Shown one piece after another: positions 6,749-13,438 of a stretch of 16,898 bases of DNA. Source of the DNA: an uncultured Actinomycetes bacterium (GTDB lineage Bacteria > Actinomycetota > Actinomycetes > S36-B12); the NCBI GenBank assembly GCA_937876275.1, contig CALFIA010000227.1:1-16898 (forward strand), written 5' to 3'. Each line of letters opens with the position of its first letter. The stretch's first letter is position 1. The translations under genes and the position numbers were made by a program. The notes below the pieces were generated by a model. The model did no database searches and had not been told where the DNA came from. It worked only from the letters and a program-made list of their open reading frames with translations.

Positions 6749-7846
6749 TCACTCGGGAAGTGTCCCGTGGCTCGCGTCTCCGCGCAGGCCTGCCTCGATT
6801 TCAGGCGGGGCCTCGAGGCTTCGAGTGCTGGCCACGCCCATCTCGTTGAGCTTTCGGGCCTGGGACATCGCATTGCGATCAAAACTTCCCACGAACTTGT
6901 TATAGCCATTGACCGCGGACTGCAGCCCTGCGCGCATGTCACCGAGGTGCTCGACGAGAACACCGAGTCTCTTCAGCATCTCGGCACCCGCCTGCCGGAT
7001 CTCCTCCGCATTGTCGTGCATGAGCTTTCGCTCGTACCCGAATCCGATGGTGCGAAGCAGGGCGAGCATGGTGGTGGGTGTCGCGATCACCACCCGCTTT
7101 TCGAAGGACTTCTCGAGTAAGAGGCCGTCAGAGTCGAGCGCCGACGAGAGTAAGGACTCAAACGGCAGGAACATCACCACGAAATCTGGGCTCACGGCCG
7201 AATCCGAGTATCTCTTGCCTGCCAGCTCGTTGACGCGCGCCATGACATCTCGCGCGTGCTTGGTCAGCGACTGCTCGCGGATCGCGTCGTCATCAGTGCC
7301 CGCAGCCGCCCAGTAGGCATCGAAGGGGAACTTCGCATCAACAAGCACTTCACCGCCTCCAGGCAGCAGCACGGCAATATCGGGGCGACTACTGGAGACC
7401 TCCCCGGCACGAGTGTCCTGGCGTCGGTAATGCACGCCCTCGACGAGGCCGGCATGGTCGAGCAGTCGCTCAAGCTGCATCTCGCCCCACTGACCGCGGG
7501 TCTGGCCCTTGGTCATCGACGCCACGATCTGGGAGGTCGCAGACGACAGCGAGGCGTACTGGTCACGCATGGCCCCGATTTGCTCACGAATCGCGGTCTC
7601 GGCCTCGGTACGCCGCTCACTCGCCTGAGTAGTGGACCGCTGCAGGCCATCGAGACTCTCGCGCACCGGTGCGAGGAGCCCCAGCAGATCACCGTGCTGA
7701 GCAGCCGCCGAGGTCAGGCGCGAGTTCTCGGCGGACAGCACCGCGATCTGCCCGGAGAGTTCGGCAGTTCGACGCGAGGAGACAAGCCAGGACACGAGGT
7801 AGCCCACAGCGGCAGCGAGCAGCGCGATGATGGCAAAGGTCAGCAC
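6749..7846 (-). CDS. rmuC: DNA recombination protein RmuC
   Basis: A 365-residue RmuC-family protein. The N-terminus has a membrane anchor (about residues 3-23, FAIIALLAAAVGYLVSWLV). A predicted coiled coil (about 30-115) rich in Ala, Glu, Gln and Arg precedes the conserved nuclease-like RmuC core. Landmarks are KGQTRGQWGEMQLERLL, the RPDIAVLLPGG and VLVDAKFPFDAY strands (PD-(D/E)xK-like D...D-A-K), FVVMFLPFE, VVIATPTTMLALLRTI and FVGSFDRN. E. coli RmuC limits inversions at short inverted repeats, and the family is thought to be nuclease-related. Start GTG (7846) has no strong Shine-Dalgarno. ppdK ends 43 nt upstream and the ABM gene starts about 46 nt downstream, so it may share a transcript with either neighbour. 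Confidence 0.95.
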   Translation of the reverse strand: MLTFAIIALLAAAVGYLVSWLVSSRRTAELSGQIAVLSAENSRLTSAAAQHGDLLGLLAPVRESLDGLQRSTTQASERRTEAETAIREQIGAMRDQYASLSSATSQIVASMTKGQTRGQWGEMQLERLLDHAGLVEGVHYRRQDTRAGEVSSSRPDIAVLLPGGGEVLVDAKFPFDAYWAAAGTDDDAIREQSLTKHARDVMARVNELAGKRYSDSAVSPDFVVMFLPFESLLSSALDSDGLLLEKSFEKRVVIATPTTMLALLRTIGFGYERKLMHDNAEEIRQAGAEMLKRLGVLVEHLGDMRAGLQSAVNGYNKFVGSFDRNAMSQARKLNEMGVASTRSLEAPPEIEAGLRGDASHGTLPE

Positions 7847-7889
7847 AACTCGATTGTGACAGCGGGGTCAGACATCACCCCTGCACGGC

Positions 7890-10616
7890 TCAGCGCGAGT
7901 CGCTCGACGCCACCTCGATCACGGCTCGGCCCGCCTCCAGACGAGCGACCGGGACTCGGAACGGACTGGCCGACACGTAGTTCAGCCCGGCCCGATGGAA
8001 GAAATGAATCGACTCCGGGTCTCCGCCATGCTCACCGCAGACCCCCATCTTCAGATCCGGCTTAGTCTGTCGACCCTCCTTGACGGCGATGTGCACCAAT
8101 CGACCGACACCGTCGGCATCGATGGTCTCGAAGGGCGAAATGGTGAGAACGCCCTTTTCCAGGTACTGAGCGAAGAACGCGGCCTCCACATCGTCTCGGC
8201 TGAAGCCCCAGGTGGTCTGAGTCAGGTCGTTCGTACCGAAGGAGAAGAAGTCAGCCACCTCAGCGATGCGGTGAGCGGTCAACGCAGCTCGCGGCAGCTC
8301 GATCATCGTTCCGATGGGCAGGTGAAGCTCGATGCCGGTATCCAGGCTCATCTCCGCCAAGATCGCCTCGAGTTCATCGCGCATGAGGATGAGCTCCTGC
8401 GCGGAACCCACCAGCGGGATCATGATCTCGGCTATCGGCGTTCCACCATCGCGGGTACGCGCAACCACCGCTTCGGCAAGTGCCCGCACCTGCAAGGCAA
8501 AAAGGCCGGGAACCACGAGGCCTAGGCGCACACCCCGAAGGCCCAGCATCGGATTCGATTCATGTAGTCGATTCACGGCCGCCAGCAATCTCTCTTCTGC
8601 TGCGGTGTCCTGTCCCGATGCCTGCCCCAGCGCCACTCGCACCATGAGATCGGCGCGGTCGGGCAAGAACTCATGAAGTGGCGGGTCCAGCAGGCGCACC
8701 GTGACAGGCAGGCCGTCCATCTCGGTGAGCAGTTCGACGAAGTCGCCACGCTGCAGGGGCATCAAGGCCTCCAGTGCGAGCCCTCGTTCGGTCGCACTGT
8801 CAGCGAGGATCACTCTCTCGATGAGTTCTCGACGCTCACCGAGGAACATGTGCTCGGTACGGCAGAGTCCGATTCCCTCGGCGCCGAGCTGCCGAGCACG
8901 TGCCGCGTCCTCCGATGTATCGGCATTGGTGCGTACGCGCAGGCGACGAACGCTGTCGGCATGCGCCAGCAGCCGATCGACGCAGGCCACGATCGCCGCG
9001 GAATCCTCGTCGAGGCTCGGGAGCACGGCCTCCATTCCCTCGAGCAAGTAGCGCACAACGGGAGAAGGCGACACCGGAATTTCCCCCAGGAATACCTCGC
9101 CCGACGCTCCGTCGAGAGAGATGAAGTCGCCCTCGTTGATGACGAGAGGTGCGCCGTCGGCGAGGTGAACGACCGCAGTATGCGATGACTCGTCGACGAT
9201 CAGCTGATCAGCGCCGCAGACTGCCGGCTTGCCCATCCCACGCGCCACCACGGCTGCGTGGCTCGTCTTGCCGCCGCGACTGGTGAGAATGCCAACGGCC
9301 GCAACCATTCCGGCAAGGTCGTCGGGATTGGTCTCCCGACGGACCAGAACGACAGTGCGACCTCGCTCCACCCAGTCGACAGCGCGCTGCGGATCGAAGA
9401 CCACCTGGCCGACCGCAGCGCCCGGCGAAGCAGGGATGCCCTTGGTCAGCAGAATTCGCTCCGTGCCGACCGCCAACTGCGGCACGAGCAACTGCGAGAG
9501 TTGCTGCCCCGACACGCGCATCAGTGCCTCGTCCTCGGTAATGAGGCCCTCATCGAGGAACTGCGTGGCGATACGGAAGGCCGCGCCCGCGGTGCGCTTG
9601 CCCACGCGGGTCTGCAGTAGCCATAGCTTGCCGCGCTCCACGGTGAACTCGATATCGCACAGGTCTCGGTAGTGAGTCTCAAGACGTCGCATGGTCTGAG
9701 CAAGCTGCGTTGCGACCGCCGGATTCACGGTGGCCAGATCAGCGAGCGTCAAGGTGTTACGAATGCCTGCAACGACGTCCTCACCCTGTGCGTTTTGCAG
9801 ATAATCGCCGTAGTGACCCGGAGAACCGGTCGCAGGATCGCGAGTGAACGCAACTCCGGTTCCGGAATCATCGCCGAGATTGCCGAACACCATTGCGCAG
9901 ATATTGACGGCGGTGCCCAGGTCATTGGGGATGCGCTCGCGGCGACGGTAGAGCTTCGCCCGATCGCCATTCCAGGACTCGAATACGGCCTTGACGGCCA
10001 TGTCGAGCTGCTCGCGCGGATGCTGCGGGAACTCTCGGCCGGTGTGCTCACGCACCACGACCTTGTAATGCTCGACGAGCTCACGAAGAACTTCGCTACT
10101 TAGCTCACTCTCGGAGGCAACGCCCGCTTTCTCCACTGCGCGCTCCAGCGCATCGGCAAAGATCGACGGCTCGATGTCCATCACGGTGCGCCCGAACATC
10201 GAGATGAGTCGTCGATAGGAATCCCAGGCGAAGCGCTCGTCGCCAGAGATGTCGGCGAGGCCCTTCACGGAGGCGTCGTTGAGCCCGATGTTCAAGATCG
10301 TGTCCATCATTCCCGGCATCGAGAACACCGCTCCCGAACGCACTGACACGAGCAGCGGATCGTGCAGGTCACCGAGACGGCGATCCAGGGCATCCTCGAG
10401 TCGGCGCAATGCAGCGGTCACCTGCACGCGCAGCTCGGGCGGCTCGGCGTCATGGGTGAGGAACCAGCGACAGGCATGGGTCGTGATGGTGAAGCCTGGC
10501 GGCACCGGCAGGCCTAGCCGGGTCATCTCGGCGAGGTTGGCCCCCTTGCCGCCGAGCAGATCCTTCTGCTCGCGACTTCCCTCAGAGAAGTCGTAGACGT
10601 AGCGAATGTCGGCCAT
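7890..10616 (-). CDS. ppdK: Pyruvate, phosphate dikinase
   Basis: A 908-residue PPDK, slightly longer than the usual about 875. It interconverts pyruvate + ATP + Pi and phosphoenolpyruvate + AMP + PPi. Domains in order: ATP-grasp N-terminus (GGKGANLAEM at 22-31, PGMMDTILNIGLND near 101, VAFTRDPATG near 255, QNAQGEDVVAGIR near 274), then the swivelling phosphohistidine domain (SRGGKTSHAAVVARGMGKP, catalytic His453). The C-terminal PEP/pyruvate barrel includes GIGLCRTEHMF, SFGTNDLTQTTWGFSRDD, and VCGEHGGDP with general acid Cys860. Start ATG (10616) has GGAGG 4 nt upstream; an in-frame upstream start at 10646 would add 10 unsupported residues. PPDK gives a PPi-linked, reversible step between pyruvate and PEP, so it can serve glycolysis or gluconeogenesis. 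Confidence 0.97.
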   Translation of the reverse strand: MADIRYVYDFSEGSREQKDLLGGKGANLAEMTRLGLPVPPGFTITTHACRWFLTHDAEPPELRVQVTAALRRLEDALDRRLGDLHDPLLVSVRSGAVFSMPGMMDTILNIGLNDASVKGLADISGDERFAWDSYRRLISMFGRTVMDIEPSIFADALERAVEKAGVASESELSSEVLRELVEHYKVVVREHTGREFPQHPREQLDMAVKAVFESWNGDRAKLYRRRERIPNDLGTAVNICAMVFGNLGDDSGTGVAFTRDPATGSPGHYGDYLQNAQGEDVVAGIRNTLTLADLATVNPAVATQLAQTMRRLETHYRDLCDIEFTVERGKLWLLQTRVGKRTAGAAFRIATQFLDEGLITEDEALMRVSGQQLSQLLVPQLAVGTERILLTKGIPASPGAAVGQVVFDPQRAVDWVERGRTVVLVRRETNPDDLAGMVAAVGILTSRGGKTSHAAVVARGMGKPAVCGADQLIVDESSHTAVVHLADGAPLVINEGDFISLDGASGEVFLGEIPVSPSPVVRYLLEGMEAVLPSLDEDSAAIVACVDRLLAHADSVRRLRVRTNADTSEDAARARQLGAEGIGLCRTEHMFLGERRELIERVILADSATERGLALEALMPLQRGDFVELLTEMDGLPVTVRLLDPPLHEFLPDRADLMVRVALGQASGQDTAAEERLLAAVNRLHESNPMLGLRGVRLGLVVPGLFALQVRALAEAVVARTRDGGTPIAEIMIPLVGSAQELILMRDELEAILAEMSLDTGIELHLPIGTMIELPRAALTAHRIAEVADFFSFGTNDLTQTTWGFSRDDVEAAFFAQYLEKGVLTISPFETIDADGVGRLVHIAVKEGRQTKPDLKMGVCGEHGGDPESIHFFHRAGLNYVSASPFRVPVARLEAGRAVIEVASSDSR

Positions 10617-10819
10617 GTGTCCTCCATGCAGCAGCAGTGATCGCACGGGGGAAGGCGTGCACGACGGCCTCTGACCGCGAAGTCAGGTGAGCCAAAGTTG
10701 TCTAGACATCTTCTCCCTGCAAGCGCGTGCATGCGAAGTCATGACGGACATTCATCTCGTGTCGCGGACATGACAACGGTGTCATCCCAATTCACGCGCT
10801 CCAAGCGCGTCGCGGACGG
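10617..10819 (-). promoter_or_regulatory. ppdK upstream region with a palindrome cluster
   Basis: This 203-nt stretch between the SMP-30 gene stop and ppdK has no supported gene. It contains TGTCTAGACA (10699-10708, perfect 10-bp palindrome), GTCATGAC (10738-10745, perfect 8-bp palindrome), and ATGACA-ACGG-TGTCAT (10770-10785, 6-bp arms). CGGACAT also repeats directly at 10745-10751 and 10765-10771. These could be operator sites for ppdK, but I cannot name a regulator and see no clear -35/-10 pair. No terminator-like hairpin with a T-run follows the SMP-30 stop. Confidence 0.3.
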
Positions 10820-11683
10820 TCAGCCGACGATGAAGGGAAAGGTAGGAACGCCACTGACACCCCAGGTGCCGCCGAAGATGTCACCGGCAGCAGGGCAATG
10901 CCCTAGTTCGGCATCGGTCATCTTGTACTTGCCTGTGGTCACGAGAACATCGGTGCCATCGGGCCCGCCGAACGCCAAACTCGTGACATTCGGTACCGGC
11001 AGATGGTGCTCAGCGATCTGCTGACCTGACGGATCATGTCGCGTGATCGTGCCCGCGCCAAAGTGAGCGACCCAGACTCCCCCGTGCCCATCGACACTGA
11101 GCCCATCAGGCAACCCGGAGTCGGGATCAAACGCGCAGAACTCTCGACCATTGCTGATCTCGCCGTACTCGGCATCGAAGTCGAAGACGCGCACCGAATA
11201 CGTGAGGGAATCGATGTAGTAGAACGAGCGATCATCAGGGCTCCAACCCAGCCCGTTGGAGACTGTCACGCCCTCGAGCATCACCGCGGCACGACCATCG
11301 GCGCCAATGCGAAAGAGGCGCCCGCGAGCGGCACGCTCGCGATCACGCCCTCCCGTCCACAAGCGCCCGCGCGAATCGACCTTGGCGTCATTGAGCAAGA
11401 GCTCGGGTTCCGTCTCCAGTCGATCGCCGAAGGGAAGCTGGCCAGAGCCATCGGCCTCGCACAGAATCAGTCCGTGCACTGACACGAGAAGGAGACGACC
11501 GCACTGCGTGGGCACGACCGCCGAGACCGGCTGACCAACACCGAAGGTGCGCAGCTCACCGGAGATCGGATCCAGCCGGTGCACCAGGCCAGGAGTGATG
11601 TCGACGAAGAGCCAGGTCGAGGTCGCCGCATCCCACACCGGTCCTTCAGCAAGTGCTGCGCCGAGCGTGAGGATGGACTCCAT
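10820..11683 (-). CDS. SMP-30/gluconolactonase/regucalcin-like family protein
   Basis: A 287-residue six-bladed beta-propeller protein of the SMP-30/LRE family, which hydrolyses sugar lactones or related esters using a bound divalent metal. The expected ligands are present: Glu13 in the opening AEGPVW, Asn143 in SNGLGWSPD, and Asp193 in LPDGLSVD. The LLNDAKVDSRGRLWTG strand (Asn98), which contributes to the substrate site in regucalcin, is also present. There is no signal peptide, so it is probably cytoplasmic. Length is normal for the family (about 290). Start ATG at 11683 lies 9 nt after the stop of the small upstream gene and has no strong Shine-Dalgarno, suggesting coupling. Substrate is not predictable from sequence alone. 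Confidence 0.92.
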   Translation of the reverse strand: MESILTLGAALAEGPVWDAATSTWLFVDITPGLVHRLDPISGELRTFGVGQPVSAVVPTQCGRLLLVSVHGLILCEADGSGQLPFGDRLETEPELLLNDAKVDSRGRLWTGGRDRERAARGRLFRIGADGRAAVMLEGVTVSNGLGWSPDDRSFYYIDSLTYSVRVFDFDAEYGEISNGREFCAFDPDSGLPDGLSVDGHGGVWVAHFGAGTITRHDPSGQQIAEHHLPVPNVTSLAFGGPDGTDVLVTTGKYKMTDAELGHCPAAGDIFGGTWGVSGVPTFPFIVG

Positions 11684-11692
11684 GCGCGCAGG

Positions 11693-12004
11693 CTACTTGC
11701 CGTCGCTGATCAGTACTCGCGCAAAGTCGAAATCTCGGCAGGTGATCACTCTGGCTGGGCGACGCCCGTACACAGCGCAGAAATCCTTCGTGCCCTTGTA
11801 CCTCATGGTGCCGAGCATGATCACGTAGGGAAGTCCGGTGCCCGGGCAGCGCCAGCCGTGCAACTCATTCCATCCATCGTTGACGTGCTCATCGGTGACG
11901 ATGCATTCCCTCGGAATGAGGAATCCACGATGAAGTGCTCCGAGCGCCTCCCATCGCGACAATCGAATGTGGAGGCCGGCGTCGCTGGGCTCTACGAGTG
12001 CCAT
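11693..12004 (-). CDS. Conserved hypothetical protein (small actinobacterial protein, PH-domain-like)
   Basis: A 103-residue soluble protein with no signal peptide or membrane helix. Its core WRCPGTGLPYVIMLGTMRYKG, followed by KDFCAVYGRRPARVITC, resembles short actinobacterial proteins I recall of the form 'R-x-P-G-T-x-x-P-x-V-I-x-x-G-T-F-x-x-x-G-x-x-D-F-x-x-V-x-G-x-x-P-A-V'. Those may adopt a PH-like beta-barrel; the fold is a guess and no function is established. The start ATG at 12004 lacks a Shine-Dalgarno. A TACCCT -10-like hexamer placed 6 nt upstream suggests leaderless translation. It sits directly upstream of the SMP-30 gene (9 nt), so it is likely the first gene of that unit. Confidence 0.68.
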   Translation of the reverse strand: MALVEPSDAGLHIRLSRWEALGALHRGFLIPRECIVTDEHVNDGWNELHGWRCPGTGLPYVIMLGTMRYKGTKDFCAVYGRRPARVITCRDFDFARVLISDGK

Positions 12005-12156
12005 GTCACCAGGGTAGGGCCACGAGAAGCCGGGAAAGGCGATCCTTTACCTGCACTTTGCCTGACACGGAACTTCGTCGAATTTCGATCGCGCAGTATC
12101 GGAGGTGTCACCACGAGCTGACAACTGGTCAGCCACACCGACGAAAGGGAACCATC
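12005..12156 (+). promoter_or_regulatory. Divergent intergenic region with 5'-leader hairpin of the PepSY gene
   Basis: These 152 nt separate the minus-strand conserved gene from the plus-strand PepSY gene and must hold both promoters. Ahead of the PepSY gene is a small hairpin, GCTGAC (12117-12122), loop AACTG, GTCAGC (12128-12133). It lies 11 nt before the AAGGGA ribosome binding site (12145-12150). A GGTG-T-CACC dyad is at 12103-12111. A CAGTAT hexamer near 12094 is a possible but weak -10. Regulation of the secreted protein through these elements is inference. Confidence 0.3.
12011..12016 (-). promoter_or_regulatory. Candidate -10 element for a leaderless transcript
   Basis: TACCCT on the minus strand fits TAnnnT and ends 6 nt before the A of the ATG at 12004, which would place the start site on the start codon. 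Leaderless mRNAs are common in actinobacteria, and this gene has no Shine-Dalgarno. No convincing -35 hexamer was seen. Confidence 0.35.
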
Positions 12157-12642
12157 ATGACAAGAAAGAACAAGGCGCGCGCAGGCATCATTGCCGGTGC
12201 AGCACTTGCTGCCATGGCAGTTGCCGGTATCGCCGGCTCGACTATCGCCAACGCCGCTGACAGCTCCACGAGCAGTTCGTCCAGTGCTTCGAGCAGCGCG
12301 GACAAGAAGACACATGTCGCCGAAGAGGCACTGACCGGCGCAACCGCCGACTCCGTCAAGGCCGCAGTACTGGCTAAGTACCCGGGCGCCACCATCGACA
12401 AGATGGAGAAGGACTCCGACGGCACCTCCGTGTACGAGGCCTACATCACCAAGACGGATGGCACCAAGGCCAAGGTCCTTCTCGACTCCACCTTCGCCAT
12501 TACCGGCGAGGATACGCACGCCAAGGGTGATCACGGGCCCCATGGCGCCAAGGGCAACCACGGCGACAAGGACGGCAAGGGTCATCACGGTGGCAAGCAC
12601 GGCGCTGCCTCGACACAGGCGAACTCGGGCAGCAACGCCTAG
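12157..12642 (+). CDS. Secreted PepSY-like domain protein with His/Gly/Lys-rich C-terminal tail
   Basis: A 161-residue exported protein. The N-terminus is a classical signal peptide: basic MTRKNKAR, a hydrophobic Ala/Gly core (about 9-30), and an ANA-A cleavage site near residue 33. A Ser/Thr-rich linker (36-48) follows. Then comes a PepSY-like module (about 53-116): EALTGATADSVKAAVLAKYP, IDKMEKDSDGTSVYEAYIT and KAKVLLDSTFAIT. The tail (121-150) has seven histidines (121, 126, 129, 135, 143, 144, 148) among Gly, Lys and Asp, so it could bind metal ions. Start ATG is supported by AAGGGA 6 nt upstream. PepSY modules are often linked to peptidase inhibition or envelope sensing; no specific role is assigned. 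A 17-bp hairpin follows at 12659-12696. Confidence 0.85.
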   Translation: MTRKNKARAGIIAGAALAAMAVAGIAGSTIANAADSSTSSSSSASSSADKKTHVAEEALTGATADSVKAAVLAKYPGATIDKMEKDSDGTSVYEAYITKTDGTKAKVLLDSTFAITGEDTHAKGDHGPHGAKGNHGDKDGKGHHGGKHGAASTQANSGSNA

Positions 12643-12658
12643 CCGTACTTGCACTACG

Positions 12659-12696
12659 CCAAGGGGCGGTTCCGGGATTCCGGAACCGCCCCTTGG
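12659..12696. terminator. Bidirectional hairpin terminator between convergent genes
   Basis: Perfect 17-bp stem CCAAGGGGCGGTTCCGG (12659-12675) / CCGGAACCGCCCCTTGG (12680-12696) with loop GATT. It lies in the 77-nt gap between the convergent PepSY (+) and nitroreductase (-) genes, so it can serve both. There is no T-tract on either side, as is often seen for actinobacterial terminators. Confidence 0.75.
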
Positions 12697-12719
12697 CTGT
12701 GCGAGGTATCAGCGTCGCG

Positions 12720-13334
12720 CTACAGGTAGGTGACGACGGACTCCAGCGGCAGACGTGCACTGCGATCACGGAATGCCTCGGCGCTGGGGTATCCGATGTT
12801 GACCAGCAGGATGGACCGCAGCGGGGAGTTCGGGAAGAACTCCTCATCGACACCTGCGTTGTTGAAACCTGCCATGGGACCTGCCGCCAGGCCCATGGCG
12901 CGCACGGCAAGGATGAAATAGCCGGTCTGGATCGACGCATTAAAGCGAGCGAAGCCGTCACGATTCTCGAAGCTGTCGTCGAAGCCGGCCTTCATGCCAA
13001 TAGCTCCGGGTGCCAGCAACTCGATGTGCTCGTGGAAGTCGGTATCGGCCGCGAGGATCGCGGTTGCGGCAGCCTCAGTCACCTTCGACTGATTGCCACC
13101 GGCCACCAGGGGCAGAAGGCGGGCCTTGCCCTCCGCGGAACGCACGAAGGTCACGCGTAGCGGGCCGCTGTTGATCGCCGTCGGAGCCCACCGCAGCAGG
13201 TGCACGATGCCGGCCAACTGCTCATCACTGACCGGCTGGTCGGTGAACGAGTAGGCCGTGTGAGCCTCGTGGAAGAGTGCTGCGGCGCTGGCGGAATCAA
13301 TGCCGAGCAAGGTGGGGTCGAACTCGTGGCTCAC
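12720..13334 (-). CDS. Nitroreductase family protein, RutE-like (putative malonic semialdehyde reductase)
   Basis: A 204-residue FMN-dependent nitroreductase-fold protein that resembles E. coli RutE along its length. Matching parts are the AYSFTDQPVSDEQL start, LRWAPTAINSGPLRVTFVRSAEGKARL, LGLAAGPMAGFNNAGVDEEFF, LVNIGYP and the terminal RLPLESVVTYL. RutE/HadB-type enzymes reduce malonic semialdehyde to 3-hydroxypropionate; the physiological substrate here is not proven and no other rut genes are in the window. The start is GTG at 13334, with GAAGGAG 5 nt upstream. The frame runs open to 13523, but that extension overlaps the nrdJ 3' end and its terminator and is not coding. It is transcribed in the same direction as nrdJ but separated by a strong hairpin and a candidate operator, so probably expressed separately. 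Confidence 0.9.
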   Translation of the reverse strand: MSHEFDPTLLGIDSASAAALFHEAHTAYSFTDQPVSDEQLAGIVHLLRWAPTAINSGPLRVTFVRSAEGKARLLPLVAGGNQSKVTEAAATAILAADTDFHEHIELLAPGAIGMKAGFDDSFENRDGFARFNASIQTGYFILAVRAMGLAAGPMAGFNNAGVDEEFFPNSPLRSILLVNIGYPSAEAFRDRSARLPLESVVTYL

Positions 13335-13361
13335 GGGATCTCCTTCTAGTGGACCTCGATC

Positions 13362-13385
13362 CTCCCACATCACCTGATGTAGGAG
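13362..13385 (-). promoter_or_regulatory. Candidate operator dyad upstream of the nitroreductase gene
   Basis: On the plus strand CTCC-c-ACATCA, spacer CC, then TGATGT-a-GGAG forms a dyad with 10 paired positions per arm, interrupted by one mismatch (13362-13385). It ends 27 nt before the nitroreductase GTG, between that gene and the nrdJ terminator. This is where a repressor controlling a separate promoter would bind. The regulator is unknown. Confidence 0.4.
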
Positions 13386-13391
13386 TGGACG

Positions 13392-13427
13392 CACGAGGGG
13401 CCGCGGCAGTCGCCGCGGCCCCTCGTG
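13392..13427 (-). terminator. nrdJ transcription terminator hairpin
   Basis: Perfect 16-bp GC-rich stem CACGAGGGGCCGCGGC (13392-13407) / GCCGCGGCCCCTCGTG (13412-13427) with loop AGTC. It begins 11 nt after the nrdJ stop codon on the minus strand. There is no T-run, as with the hairpin at 12659-12696. Confidence 0.75.
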
Positions 13428-13438
13428 ACAGGTGATGA

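Noticed and set aside
7847..7889. Possible terminator (GGGGT / ACCCC dyad) between ppdK and rmuC.
   Set aside because: The stem is only 5 bp with an 8-nt loop and no T-run; too weak to call.
12517..12600. Tandem-repeat-like DNA encoding the Gly/Lys/His tail, considered as a separate repeat or array.
   Set aside because: The units are irregular at the DNA level and in frame with a well-supported gene; it is coding low-complexity sequence.
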